Origin: Christensenellaceae bacterium Phil7
GTDB taxonomy: Bacteria; Bacillota; Clostridia; Christensenellales; CAG-138
DNA length: 64,000 nt
Reading direction: 5' to 3'
Assembly: GCA_001940845.1 (NCBI GenBank)
Contig: MSGV01000023.1
Span: 82,312 to 146,311 of the forward strand
Notes under the pieces: model-generated
What the model was told of the DNA's origin: nothing
Databases searched by the model: none
The model's input: the letters and a program-made list of their open reading frames with translations, nothing else
In this document: in pieces, positions 8,314 to 19,054 of the stretch
Layout: the number at the start of each line of letters is the position of its first letter
Position numbering within the stretch: the stretch's first letter is position 1
Made by a program: the position numbers and the translations under genes

Positions 8314-9624
8314 TCAACCTTTCAAATTATTTATAACTTCGATCAAGTCATCAACAAAATCATATCCATCATCCGCCGATAGTTTAAAAACGGGAGTGTC
8401 CAGTCTTTTTGAAAGCTCATCGGTGGTCATGCCATCCAGAAAGACTATGTCATTCTCGCGGAGCATCGTATGCGGCAGCAGGAGTGCTGACCCGTGCAGC
8501 GATCCCTTGAGCTGTTCAATAATATCTCGCGCGGTCGTTAAACCGCTGACGGTGATGCTATGACCAAAGAAGTCATTTTTGACAGAGTGAACATTAACTC
8601 TGATATTGTAGGGAAGGAGCTTGTCAAATAGGTTTTGCATCAGAGGGGCTATCGATACCCCGGAGACCGAATCGAATTCATAAAATCTGCTTTGAACGGG
8701 AAGCTCCTCTATCGCAGCATTGAAATCGGATTCGAATTTTCTGAACAGACCAACCCCGTTTTCGATCTGTTCAAAGTCGCCGCATTCCTCATATGAAGGC
8801 AGAGGTAACTCAGCGCGCAGGTACATCTCATCCGAGGCATAGGCGAAGCCATGTATTCCGTGCTTGCGTTTAAAATCCTCTATCTGGGATATGACCTCCG
8901 CAGCAATCTCCTTTGTTATTGGTGCAATGGGCGTTAGTCCTTCGCGATGTTCGGTCAGACCCACCGGGACGACTGCAAGAGAACGGCATTCCGGACGCAG
9001 CAAATAGAGATCATGCAGCGTTTTATCTAAAACTGCGCCATCGTTATAACCAGGACAGAGCACTACTTGGCAGTGAAAACCAAGCCCCTCAGAATGCAGA
9101 CGATTCAGACGAGTCAATATGCTTTCTGCATTCCGGCTTCGCATCATCTGCTTTCTGATGCTACCATCCGTCGCATGTACGGAGATGTAAAGAGGAGAGA
9201 CCCTTCGTTCTATTATCCTCTCAAATTCTTTTTCGCTGACGTTTGTAAGGGTAACGTAATTGCCCATTATCAGCGATAGCCGCCAATCGTCATCCTTGAA
9301 ATAAAGGGTCTTGCGATTTCCGTGCGGCATCTGATCTATGAAGCAGAATATGCAGTGATTGGCGCATTGACGTATAGGGCTCATGAGACTACTTTCAAAA
9401 TTCAAACCAAGCGGCTCATAGGTATCCTTGAATATTCTTATCCGATCGATCTCACCATTGCCCTTCTCGATCTCCAACAGCAATTCCTGCTTGGCGGTAA
9501 GCTGCTCATAATCGATAACATCCCATACGGGGCTGCCGTCAATGCTATTAAGCAACCAACCCGCTTCTATTCTTGCTCTGTCGGCAGGGGAGTTAGCATC
9601 TATGCTCGTTATCCTCTGTTTCAT
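8314..9624 (-). CDS. DUF512 family protein (PDZ-like plus radical-SAM-like)
   Basis: A 436-residue protein conserved in Clostridia and cyanobacteria. Residues 1-70 resemble a PDZ domain (DANSPADRARIEAGWLL). The next domain has a radical-SAM-type cysteine cluster, CANHCIFCFIDQMP (CxxxCxxC), which could bind a [4Fe-4S] cluster and S-adenosylmethionine. The C-terminal DUF512 domain covers roughly the last 200 residues. The substrate and reaction are unknown. It is the first gene of the operon with der, which hints at a link with ribosome assembly or translation; that link is only contextual. Confidence 0.85.
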   Translation of the reverse strand: MKQRITSIDANSPADRARIEAGWLLNSIDGSPVWDVIDYEQLTAKQELLLEIEKGNGEIDRIRIFKDTYEPLGLNFESSLMSPIRQCANHCIFCFIDQMPHGNRKTLYFKDDDWRLSLIMGNYVTLTNVSEKEFERIIERRVSPLYISVHATDGSIRKQMMRSRNAESILTRLNRLHSEGLGFHCQVVLCPGYNDGAVLDKTLHDLYLLRPECRSLAVVPVGLTEHREGLTPIAPITKEIAAEVISQIEDFKRKHGIHGFAYASDEMYLRAELPLPSYEECGDFEQIENGVGLFRKFESDFNAAIEELPVQSRFYEFDSVSGVSIAPLMQNLFDKLLPYNIRVNVHSVKNDFFGHSITVSGLTTARDIIEQLKGSLHGSALLLPHTMLRENDIVFLDGMTTDELSKRLDTPVFKLSADDGYDFVDDLIEVINNLKG

Positions 9625-9660
9625 AGCGCATACCTCTTCGTCAAAACTGATTCAAGGTGC

Positions 9661-9689
9661 ATTGTAACATAAAATGGAAGCATTAACAA
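9661..9689 (-). promoter_or_regulatory. Promoter of the DUF512-der operon
   Basis: On the minus strand: TTGTTA (9689-9684), 17-nt spacer, TACAAT (9666-9661), about 37 nt before the start codon. Confidence 0.6.
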
Positions 9690-9718
9690 GATTTTAAACT
9701 TCAAAATTCAAATTTCGA

Positions 9719-9748
9719 TTGCAAATGCCCCGAACAATGTGGTATACT
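9719..9748 (+). promoter_or_regulatory. Promoter of the peptidoglycan-binding protein gene
   Basis: TTGCAA at 9719-9724, 18-nt spacer, TATACT at 9743-9748. Divergent from the DUF512 promoter, with the -35 elements about 30 nt apart. Confidence 0.6.
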
Positions 9749-9792
9749 TGATCGAGATATAGCTTCTTTCGGCTTTTAAGGGGGAATTGATT

Positions 9793-10554
9793 ATGAAGAG
9801 AATTATATCGATATTTATTGCTGTTATGCTGCTCGCTATAGCGTTTTCTCCGGCTCTTGCGGTCAATGATACCGCTTATTCAAATGGATCGACAGGGGAG
9901 GCTGTCGTCAGGATACAGATACGTCTTGCGGAACTGGGATATCTGAATTATAAGGCAACTGGTGCATATCGCTCCATGACGGTGGAAGCGGTCAAGGCAT
10001 TCCAGCAGCGCTGCTGTGATGTTGGAAATTCCGTACAGATAGATGGGGTAATAGGGGCGGAGACAATGAATCTGCTTTTTTCTGTAAATGCGCCTAGAGC
10101 AAAGATACCCGATTCCGTACATATCGCTATCGGACCGACTCATGAAACCCTTGAAGTCAAGGGAGAACTTTTAGAGTGGAATGCTGTCAAAGACAAGCTT
10201 TCGGTCGGCAGAAGTTATGAGGTTACAGACTGCAATACCGGCGAAAGCGTTCTGCTTGCTTTTTATGGAGGTGAAAATCATGCGGAGATGGAGCTTGCGT
10301 CATCGGAAGAGCTTGCGGAATTCATGAAGATATGCGGCAGTGATTTTAATTACTATAAACGCCCAGTCATCGTAAAATTGGATGGAAAAAATATAGCTGC
10401 ATCGCTCCAGTGCTATCCGCATGGATCGGAAAATATTTCGGATAATGGAATGGATGGACATATTTGTGTTTTCTTTAAGGATAGCCTATCGCATGTGGGG
10501 CAGCTGCCGGATGTTGAGCATAATGCCAATGTCTATGCGGCGGCAGGACAGTAA
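9793..10554 (+). CDS. Secreted peptidoglycan-binding-domain protein
   Basis: About 253 residues. A signal peptide ends near SPALA at residue 24. A PG_binding_1 domain follows (STGEAVVRIQIRLAELGYL through IDGVIGAETMNLLF, about residues 30-95). The remaining ~150 residues carry no catalytic motif that I recognise, but the GRSYEVTDCNTGE...FYGGENHAEME stretch is a globular domain also seen behind PG-binding domains in clostridial proteins. ATG 9793 is preferred over TTG 9787 because GGGGG at 9780-9784 gives an 8-nt spacing. It likely binds cell wall or spore cortex; an enzymatic role is not shown. Confidence 0.75.
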   Translation: MKRIISIFIAVMLLAIAFSPALAVNDTAYSNGSTGEAVVRIQIRLAELGYLNYKATGAYRSMTVEAVKAFQQRCCDVGNSVQIDGVIGAETMNLLFSVNAPRAKIPDSVHIAIGPTHETLEVKGELLEWNAVKDKLSVGRSYEVTDCNTGESVLLAFYGGENHAEMELASSEELAEFMKICGSDFNYYKRPVIVKLDGKNIAASLQCYPHGSENISDNGMDGHICVFFKDSLSHVGQLPDVEHNANVYAAAGQ

Positions 10555-10570
10555 GTTTTAGAAAGAATAT

Positions 10571-10603
10571 CGGACCCGGAATGCATATCGGCATCCGGGT
10601 CCG
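10571..10603. terminator. Bidirectional terminator hairpin
   Basis: CGGACCCGG/CCGGGTCCG with an inner ATGC/GCAT extension (one bulged A). It lies between the convergent PG-binding and DUF2156 genes and is followed by ATTAAAAAT. Confidence 0.75.
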
Positions 10604-10625
10604 ATTAAAAATACGCCAATTAAAC

Positions 10626-11519
10626 TCAATTTTCAGCTTCAAGCCTATATTTTTCAAGCATTGCGCAGGGCTTATAGCTTTCTTTTGATCTGCGAAGCCC
10701 TTCATCGCCGGCATCATCCTGTCTGTTGATATAAATAAGTCTATCGTTTTTCATATATTCAGCAAAGGACATGGCAAGAACCTGATAGGTACCAATGAAC
10801 TCAGTAAGAGCCTTTTCGACATGCACATGCAGCGTATCTCCGATCGGCTCTCCGATTGTAAATCCCAAGACTTGTCCATCGAGCATCAAATAGCCTCCAT
10901 AAAGTTCGAGCGATTCATATGCGTCGAAAATATTGCAAAGATTGGAAAGCTCCGCTTCTGCCGATTCCTCGTCCTTATCGAATGCAGCTCGATTTTCAAT
11001 CATGAACTGGCGTGCCAAATCGATATTATCTGCCGACATTGCAATAAACTCATATCCGGGATGTTCCTTTATAAATCGGTTTACATGATTTCGCTGGCCG
11101 TGAAGAGCGTTGCCGTGATATCCGCAGAAGTTTGCATATGGGTAAAGGTAATCGGACCATATAGATTCATAATTTACTTTATCCAAATGAGGGAATCGAT
11201 GAGTAAGCTTATCGATATATTCACTTGGAATAGCACAAAAACGGATATCTATATTTCGCTCTATAGAATCGGCCTGGATAGCGTCCAATGCATCATCAAA
11301 ATTCCCATCACCGACGGGCAGAGTGTAGGATAATTTGCCGTTTTCCTGCTCGACAAGCCCGATCATCATTCCTTTGTACATACAGATACTCATATTGGAA
11401 TACCCGCCCCAAAGGGACAGACAGCCCGGTGCATAATCGCAAAGGCGTGTGGCTGAATCATCTATATGTTGTTTATATTCTTTAAGTATTTCAGTGGTAA
11501 TAGGGCTAAAATTCAGCAT
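10626..11519 (-). CDS. DUF2156 (phosphatidylglycerol lysyltransferase C-terminal-like) protein
   Basis: A 297-residue soluble protein of the DUF2156 family, a double GNAT-like fold related to the aminoacyl-transferase domain of MprF and to FemX-type enzymes. Supporting features are the conserved N-terminal region around YAPGCLSLWGGYSN, a GYHGNALHGQRNHVNRFIKEH segment (shown in part), and the C-terminal LIYINRQDDAGDEGLRRSK motif. There are no membrane segments, so this is the free-standing form. Substrate unknown. It lies downstream of the isc operon but is separated from it by a 10-bp inverted repeat. Confidence 0.8.
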   Translation of the reverse strand: MLNFSPITTEILKEYKQHIDDSATRLCDYAPGCLSLWGGYSNMSICMYKGMMIGLVEQENGKLSYTLPVGDGNFDDALDAIQADSIERNIDIRFCAIPSEYIDKLTHRFPHLDKVNYESIWSDYLYPYANFCGYHGNALHGQRNHVNRFIKEHPGYEFIAMSADNIDLARQFMIENRAAFDKDEESAEAELSNLCNIFDAYESLELYGGYLMLDGQVLGFTIGEPIGDTLHVHVEKALTEFIGTYQVLAMSFAEYMKNDRLIYINRQDDAGDEGLRRSKESYKPCAMLEKYRLEAEN

Positions 11520-11543
11520 AAATCAATTTTTATGTACATAGCA

Positions 11544-11580
11544 CGAACCGGTTAACCATCGAATCTGGCGAACCGGTTCG
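11544..11580. terminator. Perfect inverted repeat downstream of iscU
   Basis: CGAACCGGTT (11544-11553) and AACCGGTTCG (11571-11580), a 10-bp perfect stem with a 17-nt loop. It lies between the iscU stop and the DUF2156 start. It probably terminates the isc operon. The self-complementary ACCGGT core could alternatively be a protein site. Confidence 0.5.
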
Positions 11581-11594
11581 AATTTTTAAAATAC

Positions 11595-12038
11595 TTATTC
11601 CTCTGGAATATCGTGGTGCTCCTCTTCACCTTCACAGTTCACGCAATTGCATTCACAATCGGTTTTGCCGGATTTGCGATCATAATAATTATCAATCGCT
11701 GCCCTGACAGCCTGCTCTGCAAGTACGGAGCAATGGAGCTTCTGAGGGGGAAGCCCTTCCAGTGCTTCCACAACTGCGGAATTGGTGAGCTTAAGAGCTT
11801 CATCAATACTTTTGCCTTTGATCAGCTCAGTTGCCATACTGCTGGTTGCAACGGCGGCGCCGCAGCCAAAAGTTTTAAAGCCAACATCCTCGATGATGCC
11901 GCTATCATTGACCTTTAGGAACATCTGCATGATGTCGCCGCATTTTGCGTTGCCAACCATGCCGATTCCATTTGCTCCCTCTACCTCACCCATATTGCGA
12001 GGATGTGAGAAGTGATCCATAACTTTTTCGGTATACAT
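11595..12038 (-). CDS. iscU: Fe-S cluster assembly scaffold IscU/NifU-like
   Basis: Scaffold on which [2Fe-2S]/[4Fe-4S] clusters are built from cysteine-desulfurase sulfur. The three ligand cysteines are at C33 (AKCGD), C59 (FGCGAA) and C103 (LHCSVLAE). The Asp next to C33 is conserved. The C-terminal tail is unusual: DCECNCVNCEGEEEHH adds four more cysteines and a His/Glu-rich end. Such cysteine-rich tails occur in some clostridial NifU-like proteins and may bind an extra metal. It is preceded by GGAGG and follows iscS closely in the iscR-iscS-iscU operon. Confidence 0.95.
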   Translation of the reverse strand: MYTEKVMDHFSHPRNMGEVEGANGIGMVGNAKCGDIMQMFLKVNDSGIIEDVGFKTFGCGAAVATSSMATELIKGKSIDEALKLTNSAVVEALEGLPPQKLHCSVLAEQAVRAAIDNYYDRKSGKTDCECNCVNCEGEEEHHDIPEE

Positions 12039-12068
12039 AGCTTAAAACCTCCAATATAAATTAAATTA

Positions 12069-13229
12069 TCAGCCGTGATAAAGCGGAGACATCTTTCGGA
12101 GCTTCATGACTATCTCGGGGAGCACCGAAAGCACATAATCAATATCTTCCTCGGTGGTCTCATCACCGAGAGTAAGACGAACGGAACCATGAGCAGTTTC
12201 ATGGGGCATTCCCATAGCAAGCAGCACATGAGAAGGATCCAGCGAGCCGCTTGTGCAGGCCGAACCGCTGGATGCGGCTATGCCATTGATATCCAACATG
12301 AGCAGTATGGATTCGCCTTCAATATACTTTATGGAGAAATTGACGTTACCCGGCAGTCTCTCTGTCCGATGGCCGTTCAATTTAACTTCAGGAATACTGG
12401 ATTCTATGCCTGCGATGAGCTTATCGCGCAGGGAGCTCATTCGCTGCGCATTCCCGGTTATGTCTGTACAAGCAAGCTCAATTGCTTTGCCAAGGCCAAC
12501 GATGCCGGCAACGTTTTCAGTTCCCGCACGCCTTTTGCGCTCCTGAGCACCACCGTGGAGAAGGGGAGGGATGATGAGTCCCTTACGGATATAGAGTGCA
12601 CCGACGCCCTTTGGCCCATGAAGTTTGTGGGCAGATAGTGAAAGCATATCGATATTCATTTTCTTAACATCGATTTCGACATGACCGACGGCCTGAACGG
12701 CATCGGTATGGAAAATTACGCTTCGTTCATGACAGATTTCACCTATCTCCTTTATGGGCATGATTGTGCCGACTTCATTATTGCCAAACATTATGCTGAC
12801 GAGAATGGTATCTTCGCGAATGGCATTTCGAACCTGCTCGGCTTTGATCATTCCATATTCGTCAACGGGGAGATATGTGATCTCAAAACCATGCTTTTCA
12901 AGATATTGGCAGGTATGAAGTATGGCATGATGCTCAACTGAGGAGGTGATAATATGCTTGCCCTTATTTTGATACTTTTCGGCAACTCCCTTCAGTGCCA
13001 TATTATCCGATTCGGTGCCGCAGCCCGTGAATATGATTTCGTTATCAGCAGCCCCTAAAGCCGATGCGACCTGGTGCCTTGCATTTTCAACCGCAGTATG
13101 CGCTTGCTGACCGAAATAGTGCAGGCTTGATGGGTTTCCGTAAATATCGGTAAGGTACGGAATCATTGCATTAAGCACTTCTTTATTCAGCGATGTGGTC
13201 GCTGCATTATCCATATAAACTCTTCTCAT
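12069..13229 (-). CDS. iscS: Cysteine desulfurase IscS/NifS
   Basis: PLP enzyme that takes sulfur from L-cysteine and passes a persulfide to the scaffold. It is 386 residues long. Visible motifs are the N-terminal YMDNAATTSLNKEV, the PLP lysine in SAHKLHGPKG, and the catalytic cysteine loop SSGSACTSGSLDPSHVL. The loop type corresponds to group I (IscS/NifS) enzymes. It starts 4 nt after the iscR stop, so translation is coupled. Confidence 0.95.
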   Translation of the reverse strand: MRRVYMDNAATTSLNKEVLNAMIPYLTDIYGNPSSLHYFGQQAHTAVENARHQVASALGAADNEIIFTGCGTESDNMALKGVAEKYQNKGKHIITSSVEHHAILHTCQYLEKHGFEITYLPVDEYGMIKAEQVRNAIREDTILVSIMFGNNEVGTIMPIKEIGEICHERSVIFHTDAVQAVGHVEIDVKKMNIDMLSLSAHKLHGPKGVGALYIRKGLIIPPLLHGGAQERKRRAGTENVAGIVGLGKAIELACTDITGNAQRMSSLRDKLIAGIESSIPEVKLNGHRTERLPGNVNFSIKYIEGESILLMLDINGIAASSGSACTSGSLDPSHVLLAMGMPHETAHGSVRLTLGDETTEEDIDYVLSVLPEIVMKLRKMSPLYHG

Positions 13230-13233
13230 GGAG

Positions 13234-13668
13234 TTAGTTCATCCTTTCAGATTGTATTTTATAATCATCCGCCATATCGCGGATGGAGGTTGAATCCAGA
13301 ACATTATCAATGCCGCGCTGGAGCTTGAGCCAAAGCGGACGCGCAGAGCAGGAGCAAACATTTGTGCAGTCGGTTCCATCCGTTCCAACACAATCAACGA
13401 TGGCCGTGCTGCCCTCGAGTGCTTTCAGAACGGCTCCTACGCTTATGAGTTCGGGAGCTCTTGATAGGGAATAGCCGCCCTGAGATCCGCGTGAAGCGGT
13501 AACAAGTCCGGCTTTGCGGAGACTGCCTATGAGCTGCTCAAGATACGCAGCACTGATGCCCTGCTTCTCAGCAAGCTGGGATATGGAAAGCTTGCTGCTG
13601 CATTCATAGTTGATAGCAAGATCAACCATGGCTTTTATTCCGTAGCGGCCTTTGGTGGATAATCTCAT
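13234..13668 (-). CDS. iscR: Rrf2-family regulator, IscR-like
   Basis: A 144-residue Rrf2 protein with an N-terminal winged helix (RLSTKGRYGIKAMVDLA, then the SRGSQGGYSLSR wing). A cysteine-rich loop, DCVGTDGTDCTNVCSCS, supplies the three spaced cysteines that bind the sensing [2Fe-2S] cluster in IscR, plus extra cysteines. First gene of the isc operon, so it very likely represses its own operon when Fe-S clusters are plentiful. A CymR-type role in cysteine metabolism is less likely because CymR lacks these cysteines. Confidence 0.9.
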   Translation of the reverse strand: MRLSTKGRYGIKAMVDLAINYECSSKLSISQLAEKQGISAAYLEQLIGSLRKAGLVTASRGSQGGYSLSRAPELISVGAVLKALEGSTAIVDCVGTDGTDCTNVCSCSARPLWLKLQRGIDNVLDSTSIRDMADDYKIQSERMN

Positions 13669-13712
13669 CCCTTTACTCCTTCCATCAATCGATCGTTCGT
13701 TTGAACAATGAA

Positions 13713-13741
13713 ATCATACCACTTTACTAGGATATTGTCAA
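13713..13741 (-). promoter_or_regulatory. Promoter of iscR-iscS-iscU
   Basis: On the minus strand: TTGACA (13741-13736), 17-nt spacer, TATGAT (13718-13713). The spacer CCTAGTAAAGTGG next to the -10 is a candidate Rrf2 operator, by position only. Confidence 0.75.
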
Positions 13742-13930
13742 CCAATTCCGAGCGATCTACTTGGATATATTGTGCAATCGGTCTGATATTTATTCGAAAT
13801 CGGATCAGCGGGTTCCATATGAAGCGAAATTTACAGTGAATTTACAATGAAATTACGCATGGATGCTGGTGTTGGCAGATCATTTATGCTATCTTATCAA
13901 CGAAACGATATGAAAGCTGTAGGTACAAAA

Positions 13931-14386
13931 ATGAAAAATAGAAGACTATTGGCTGCAATTGCCTTTTTTTCAATAGCTGTACTGGGAATTACTATTTTCA
14001 TTTTCCACCCTATGAGGGCTTTGTCTTTTGATGGAGCGGATAATGATATATTGGTCATAAAAATCAGTGATGAGGTGGAAATAAAGGATTTTTCAGCATT
14101 TCCGGTCGGCAATTCTGTAGTAGTAACTGTGGATAGCTCAAAACAGGAGTACTTCCAAATATGTGAGCTTTTTGAAAATTTAAAGTATTCTCATTGCTTC
14201 CATACCATTTCAGCAAAATGGTTCTCATCCAATCAGAGCTTAGATCTGATTCGCTTATCAATTGAAGGTCACGACATATGTTTATCGAGGCAATCTTCAC
14301 ATGTCATGATCGATCAAAAAATGTATAGGATTTCGAGCGAAAATGAAATCTATCAATCCATCGATAGGCTGCTGGCAAATCTATAG
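13931..14386 (+). CDS. Hypothetical membrane-anchored protein
   Basis: About 151 residues from ATG 13931. There is one N-terminal transmembrane segment (about residues 5-25, LLAAIAFFSIAVLGITIFIF) and an extracytoplasmic domain of about 120 residues with alternating beta-strand-like stretches and two cysteines. No known family is recognised. The frame is open back to 13847, but the upstream codons precede no convincing ribosome site and encode polar residues, so a start at 13910 or 13931 is preferred. The gene is isolated between iscR (divergent) and a strong bidirectional terminator before lon. Confidence 0.5.
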   Translation: MKNRRLLAAIAFFSIAVLGITIFIFHPMRALSFDGADNDILVIKISDEVEIKDFSAFPVGNSVVVTVDSSKQEYFQICELFENLKYSHCFHTISAKWFSSNQSLDLIRLSIEGHDICLSRQSSHVMIDQKMYRISSENEIYQSIDRLLANL

Positions 14387-14418
14387 CAGAATATCCCTTA
14401 AATGCATACATAAAATGA

Positions 14419-14455
14419 TTTGTCGGCAGCAAATTTTAAATTGGCTGCCGACAAA
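14419..14455. terminator. Strong bidirectional terminator
   Basis: TTTGTCGGCAGC (14419-14430) and GCTGCCGACAAA (14444-14455) form a perfect 12-bp stem with a 13-nt loop and A/T tails on both sides. Serves the hypothetical gene (+) and lon (-). Confidence 0.85.
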
Positions 14456-14475
14456 TTTTAAATTAATCTATATGC

Positions 14476-16842
<2,367 letters not shown>

Positions 16843-16903
16843 TTCACACCTCTTTATCGCATTTTGTGCAGTGAAAATGCGACTTCATGTTGTTTTCGTT
16901 TGT

Positions 16904-16932
16904 ATTATACATACTCAATTAAAAAAGAACAA
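16904..16932 (-). promoter_or_regulatory. Promoter of lon
   Basis: On the minus strand: TTGTTC (16932-16927), 17-nt spacer, TATAAT (16909-16904). Gives a leader of about 55 nt that contains the 16858-16881 hairpin. Confidence 0.65.
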
Positions 16933-17094
16933 CACACAATATTTGGTCGATGTGCAATATGCAGGAACTTATACCTTGTTTGATCAATATTGTGCAGATT
17001 AGGCAGTTATTTCGGCTATATATAGAAGTGCATGCAGCTCCGGACAGAGGAATATCGCGGCATAGTTGTTTGTGTTAAAGCAAAAAGACGACGC

Positions 17095-17123
17095 TTGACG
17101 TGATGCGCGTGCGATGATAGTAT
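17095..17123 (+). promoter_or_regulatory. Promoter of the PPTase gene
   Basis: TTGACG at 17095-17100, 17-nt spacer, TAGTAT at 17118-17123. The predicted start near 17130 rules out a GTG/ATG at 17114 as the initiation codon. Confidence 0.55.
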
Positions 17124-17167
17124 TGTTTAAAAAGAAAAACAGCGTCTTTGGGATGGAAATTAGCTCT

Positions 17168-17890
17168 ATGTGCAAATTGTTCATTGTCGATCATACTCAA
17201 ACTGCCGATGCGGAAATAAAGCATATCATGGATAGCAGCTTTATTTCCGGGGAACGCGCAGAGGAATTGCATATGCTTAGCCGGAATGCAGATTCAATGC
17301 ATTTCCGCTCAAGTTTTCTACAGGCCATTTCGGCAGAGCTTATGATAGCTGCGGCAATGCGCAGCGAGGATCTGCCTTATGCTCCCCCTGAATATTATAG
17401 GATGGAGCGTGGAAAACCAATGGCGGACAATAGATTTTTTAGTGTATCGCATACGAAGGGTTATGCCTGCTGCATAATATGCAGTAAGCCGATAGGGATA
17501 GATATGGAGGTCAATAGGTCGGTTAAGCCGGAGATCGCCCGGAAACTGCTTTCGGATGCTGAGCTGGTCAGTTATGCAGCATCAAAGGATCGGAATCGCT
17601 TTCTGTTGAGACATTGGGTAGCTAAAGAGAGCTATTTGAAGCTTACAGGCGATGGTCTGGCAGGAGGCCTTCGGCATCTGTATTTTGATGAGAACAATTC
17701 AAGCATTGAAGCCGGCGAAGGCCGCTGCAAGGTGAGGCTGATAAGATTTGATGGCGGCAGATGGCATATGCACTGCAATGATGATGATAGCTTTGATCTT
17801 TTGATTTCCGTTTCTGGGACGGATAATGATCTTATACGAGTTAAATTTTTCAAAGATCTAGCGTCTGTAATGAAATTTCTTGAAAACTAA
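17168..17890 (+). CDS. 4'-phosphopantetheinyl transferase, Sfp type
   Basis: Transfers phosphopantetheine from CoA to a serine of carrier proteins. About 240 residues, the two-domain Sfp/AcpT size rather than the ~120-residue AcpS size. Signature motifs are FFSVSHTKGYACC, PIGIDMEV (Mg-binding Asp/Glu) and HWVAKESYLKLTGDGL (the (W/F)xxKE(S/A)xxK motif). No secondary-metabolite cluster is present here, so its substrate may be the AcpP encoded at 41.9-42.1 kb; this is inference. The start is set downstream of the predicted transcription start: ATG 17168 with GGGATGG about 10 nt upstream. ATG 17153 is an alternative. Confidence 0.85.
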   Translation: MCKLFIVDHTQTADAEIKHIMDSSFISGERAEELHMLSRNADSMHFRSSFLQAISAELMIAAAMRSEDLPYAPPEYYRMERGKPMADNRFFSVSHTKGYACCIICSKPIGIDMEVNRSVKPEIARKLLSDAELVSYAASKDRNRFLLRHWVAKESYLKLTGDGLAGGLRHLYFDENNSSIEAGEGRCKVRLIRFDGGRWHMHCNDDDSFDLLISVSGTDNDLIRVKFFKDLASVMKFLEN

Positions 17891-17909
17891 GATGCTATTT
17901 ATGCAGTGT

Positions 17910-17938
17910 TTGACACATTAGGATAATAATGTTATAAT
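17910..17938 (+). promoter_or_regulatory. Promoter of the SGNH-DUF4358-MBOAT operon
   Basis: TTGACA at 17910-17915, 17-nt spacer, TATAAT at 17933-17938, a consensus sigma-A promoter. The ~90-nt leader contains a GGAACTG/CAGTTCC hairpin near 17980-18002 but matches no riboswitch class I know. Confidence 0.85.
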
Positions 17939-18033
17939 GCGACTGGATATGAGCTGGAAGGTCGTATCGAAAGAAGAGGGAACTGTATTAGCGGCAGTTC
18001 CGAAAATACAGGTGTAAATGAGGTACAGACGAA

Positions 18034-19002
18034 ATGTATAAAAAATTTTGGCGAATACTTCTATTGATTTTGACAATAGCTGCTGCGCTGCTTATTGCGG
18101 GCTGCAAACACAATCATGAAGATGACGAAACGCCGAATCCAACCGAGATTTCAACAGCTATTGGCAGCATGGGGTCAAATTTACCCGTGGCAACCCCGCA
18201 TATAACGAAAACGGAGGAGCCAAGTTTGGAACCAACCGGGTCATTTGAACCAAATACGGATAATGCTGAATATTCCGGCTATATCTATATCGAAGATAAT
18301 GGAGTCCCTGCACGAGATACGATGCCGACCGATCTGAATGGATTGTCTGAAGGTGAATGTGAAGCCTGGTTTTCTGATTGCGTATTCATTGGGGATTCGA
18401 TTATGCTCGGCTGGAAGAATTATAATTCGCTGATGCTCCAGAAGGACGGCACTTTTTTCGGTAATACAAGGTTTTTCTGCGAGGGAAGCTATGGGTTTGG
18501 ACATGCGCTTGAGCCGGTTACCGATGATAGCCTCCATCCGATGTACGGCGGTCAAAAGTGTTCTGTTGGAGAAGCTATAAATCTTATGTCCGCAGAAAAG
18601 GCATTCATCTGCTTTGGTCTGAATGATCTGAGCATTTACGGCGTGGACGGCACTCTTACAAACTGTGAAGAACTCATAATGAGGATCTATGATGAGGCTC
18701 CATGGGTTGATCTGTATTTCATAAGCGCTATGTATATGTATAAGGGCAGTGAACGTAACATCCTTAATAATTCAAATATTATGAAGCTGAATCAGGGGAT
18801 AGCGAAAATATGCGATAAGTATGATATAACGTTCGTAAACATTGCAAGCAATCTGATCGATGAAAATGGTTATGTGCCCGATAAATTCAGCAGCGATCAA
18901 TATGTACATCAGACTTATGCTGCTTATGATGTCTGGGCTGCGGTGCTCAGGAGCACTGCATCAAGGGCTATCGTTGGCATTCCTGATCCCAAATTTAAGT
19001 AA
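18034..19002 (+). CDS. SGNH/GDSL-family lipoprotein
   Basis: 322 residues, exported and lipidated: the lipobox LLIAGC places the modified cysteine at C24. A Pro/Thr/Glu-rich linker runs to about residue 80. The SGNH fold follows: block I FIGDSIMLGW with the nucleophile S122, block III FGLNDLS (N197, D198), and a C-terminal D288/H292 pair in SSDQYVH. It is the first gene of an operon with a DUF4358 lipoprotein and an MBOAT acyltransferase. By analogy with AlgX/AlgJ or DltD next to MBOAT proteins, it may complete transfer of acyl groups onto an extracellular polymer or act as the matching esterase. The acceptor polymer is unknown. Confidence 0.8.
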   Translation: MYKKFWRILLLILTIAAALLIAGCKHNHEDDETPNPTEISTAIGSMGSNLPVATPHITKTEEPSLEPTGSFEPNTDNAEYSGYIYIEDNGVPARDTMPTDLNGLSEGECEAWFSDCVFIGDSIMLGWKNYNSLMLQKDGTFFGNTRFFCEGSYGFGHALEPVTDDSLHPMYGGQKCSVGEAINLMSAEKAFICFGLNDLSIYGVDGTLTNCEELIMRIYDEAPWVDLYFISAMYMYKGSERNILNNSNIMKLNQGIAKICDKYDITFVNIASNLIDENGYVPDKFSSDQYVHQTYAAYDVWAAVLRSTASRAIVGIPDPKFK

Positions 19003-19054
19003 GATTAATATAGAGCAGTGAATGAATTGCAGTGATAGAAAGGAGAATGAATGT

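Larger units (their letters stand above)
16843..17167. other. Divergent intergenic region lon / PPTase
   Basis: 325 bases with no gene. It holds the lon 5' UTR hairpin (CGCATTTT 16858-16865, AAAATGCG 16874-16881), the lon promoter on the minus strand and the PPTase promoter on the plus strand. The middle (about 16935-17090) is AT-rich and shows no further element I can support. Confidence 0.6.

Noticed and set aside
16843..17100. Possible CIRCE or CtsR heat-shock operator upstream of lon
   Set aside because: Neither TTAGCACTC-N9-GAGTGCTAA nor the GGTCAAA direct-repeat pattern is present; only an unrelated 8-bp hairpin is seen.
17939..18033. Riboswitch in the leader of the SGNH operon
   Set aside because: Only one simple 7-bp hairpin is visible, and no conserved core of c-di-GMP, SAM, TPP, FMN, cobalamin or other known classes can be matched.
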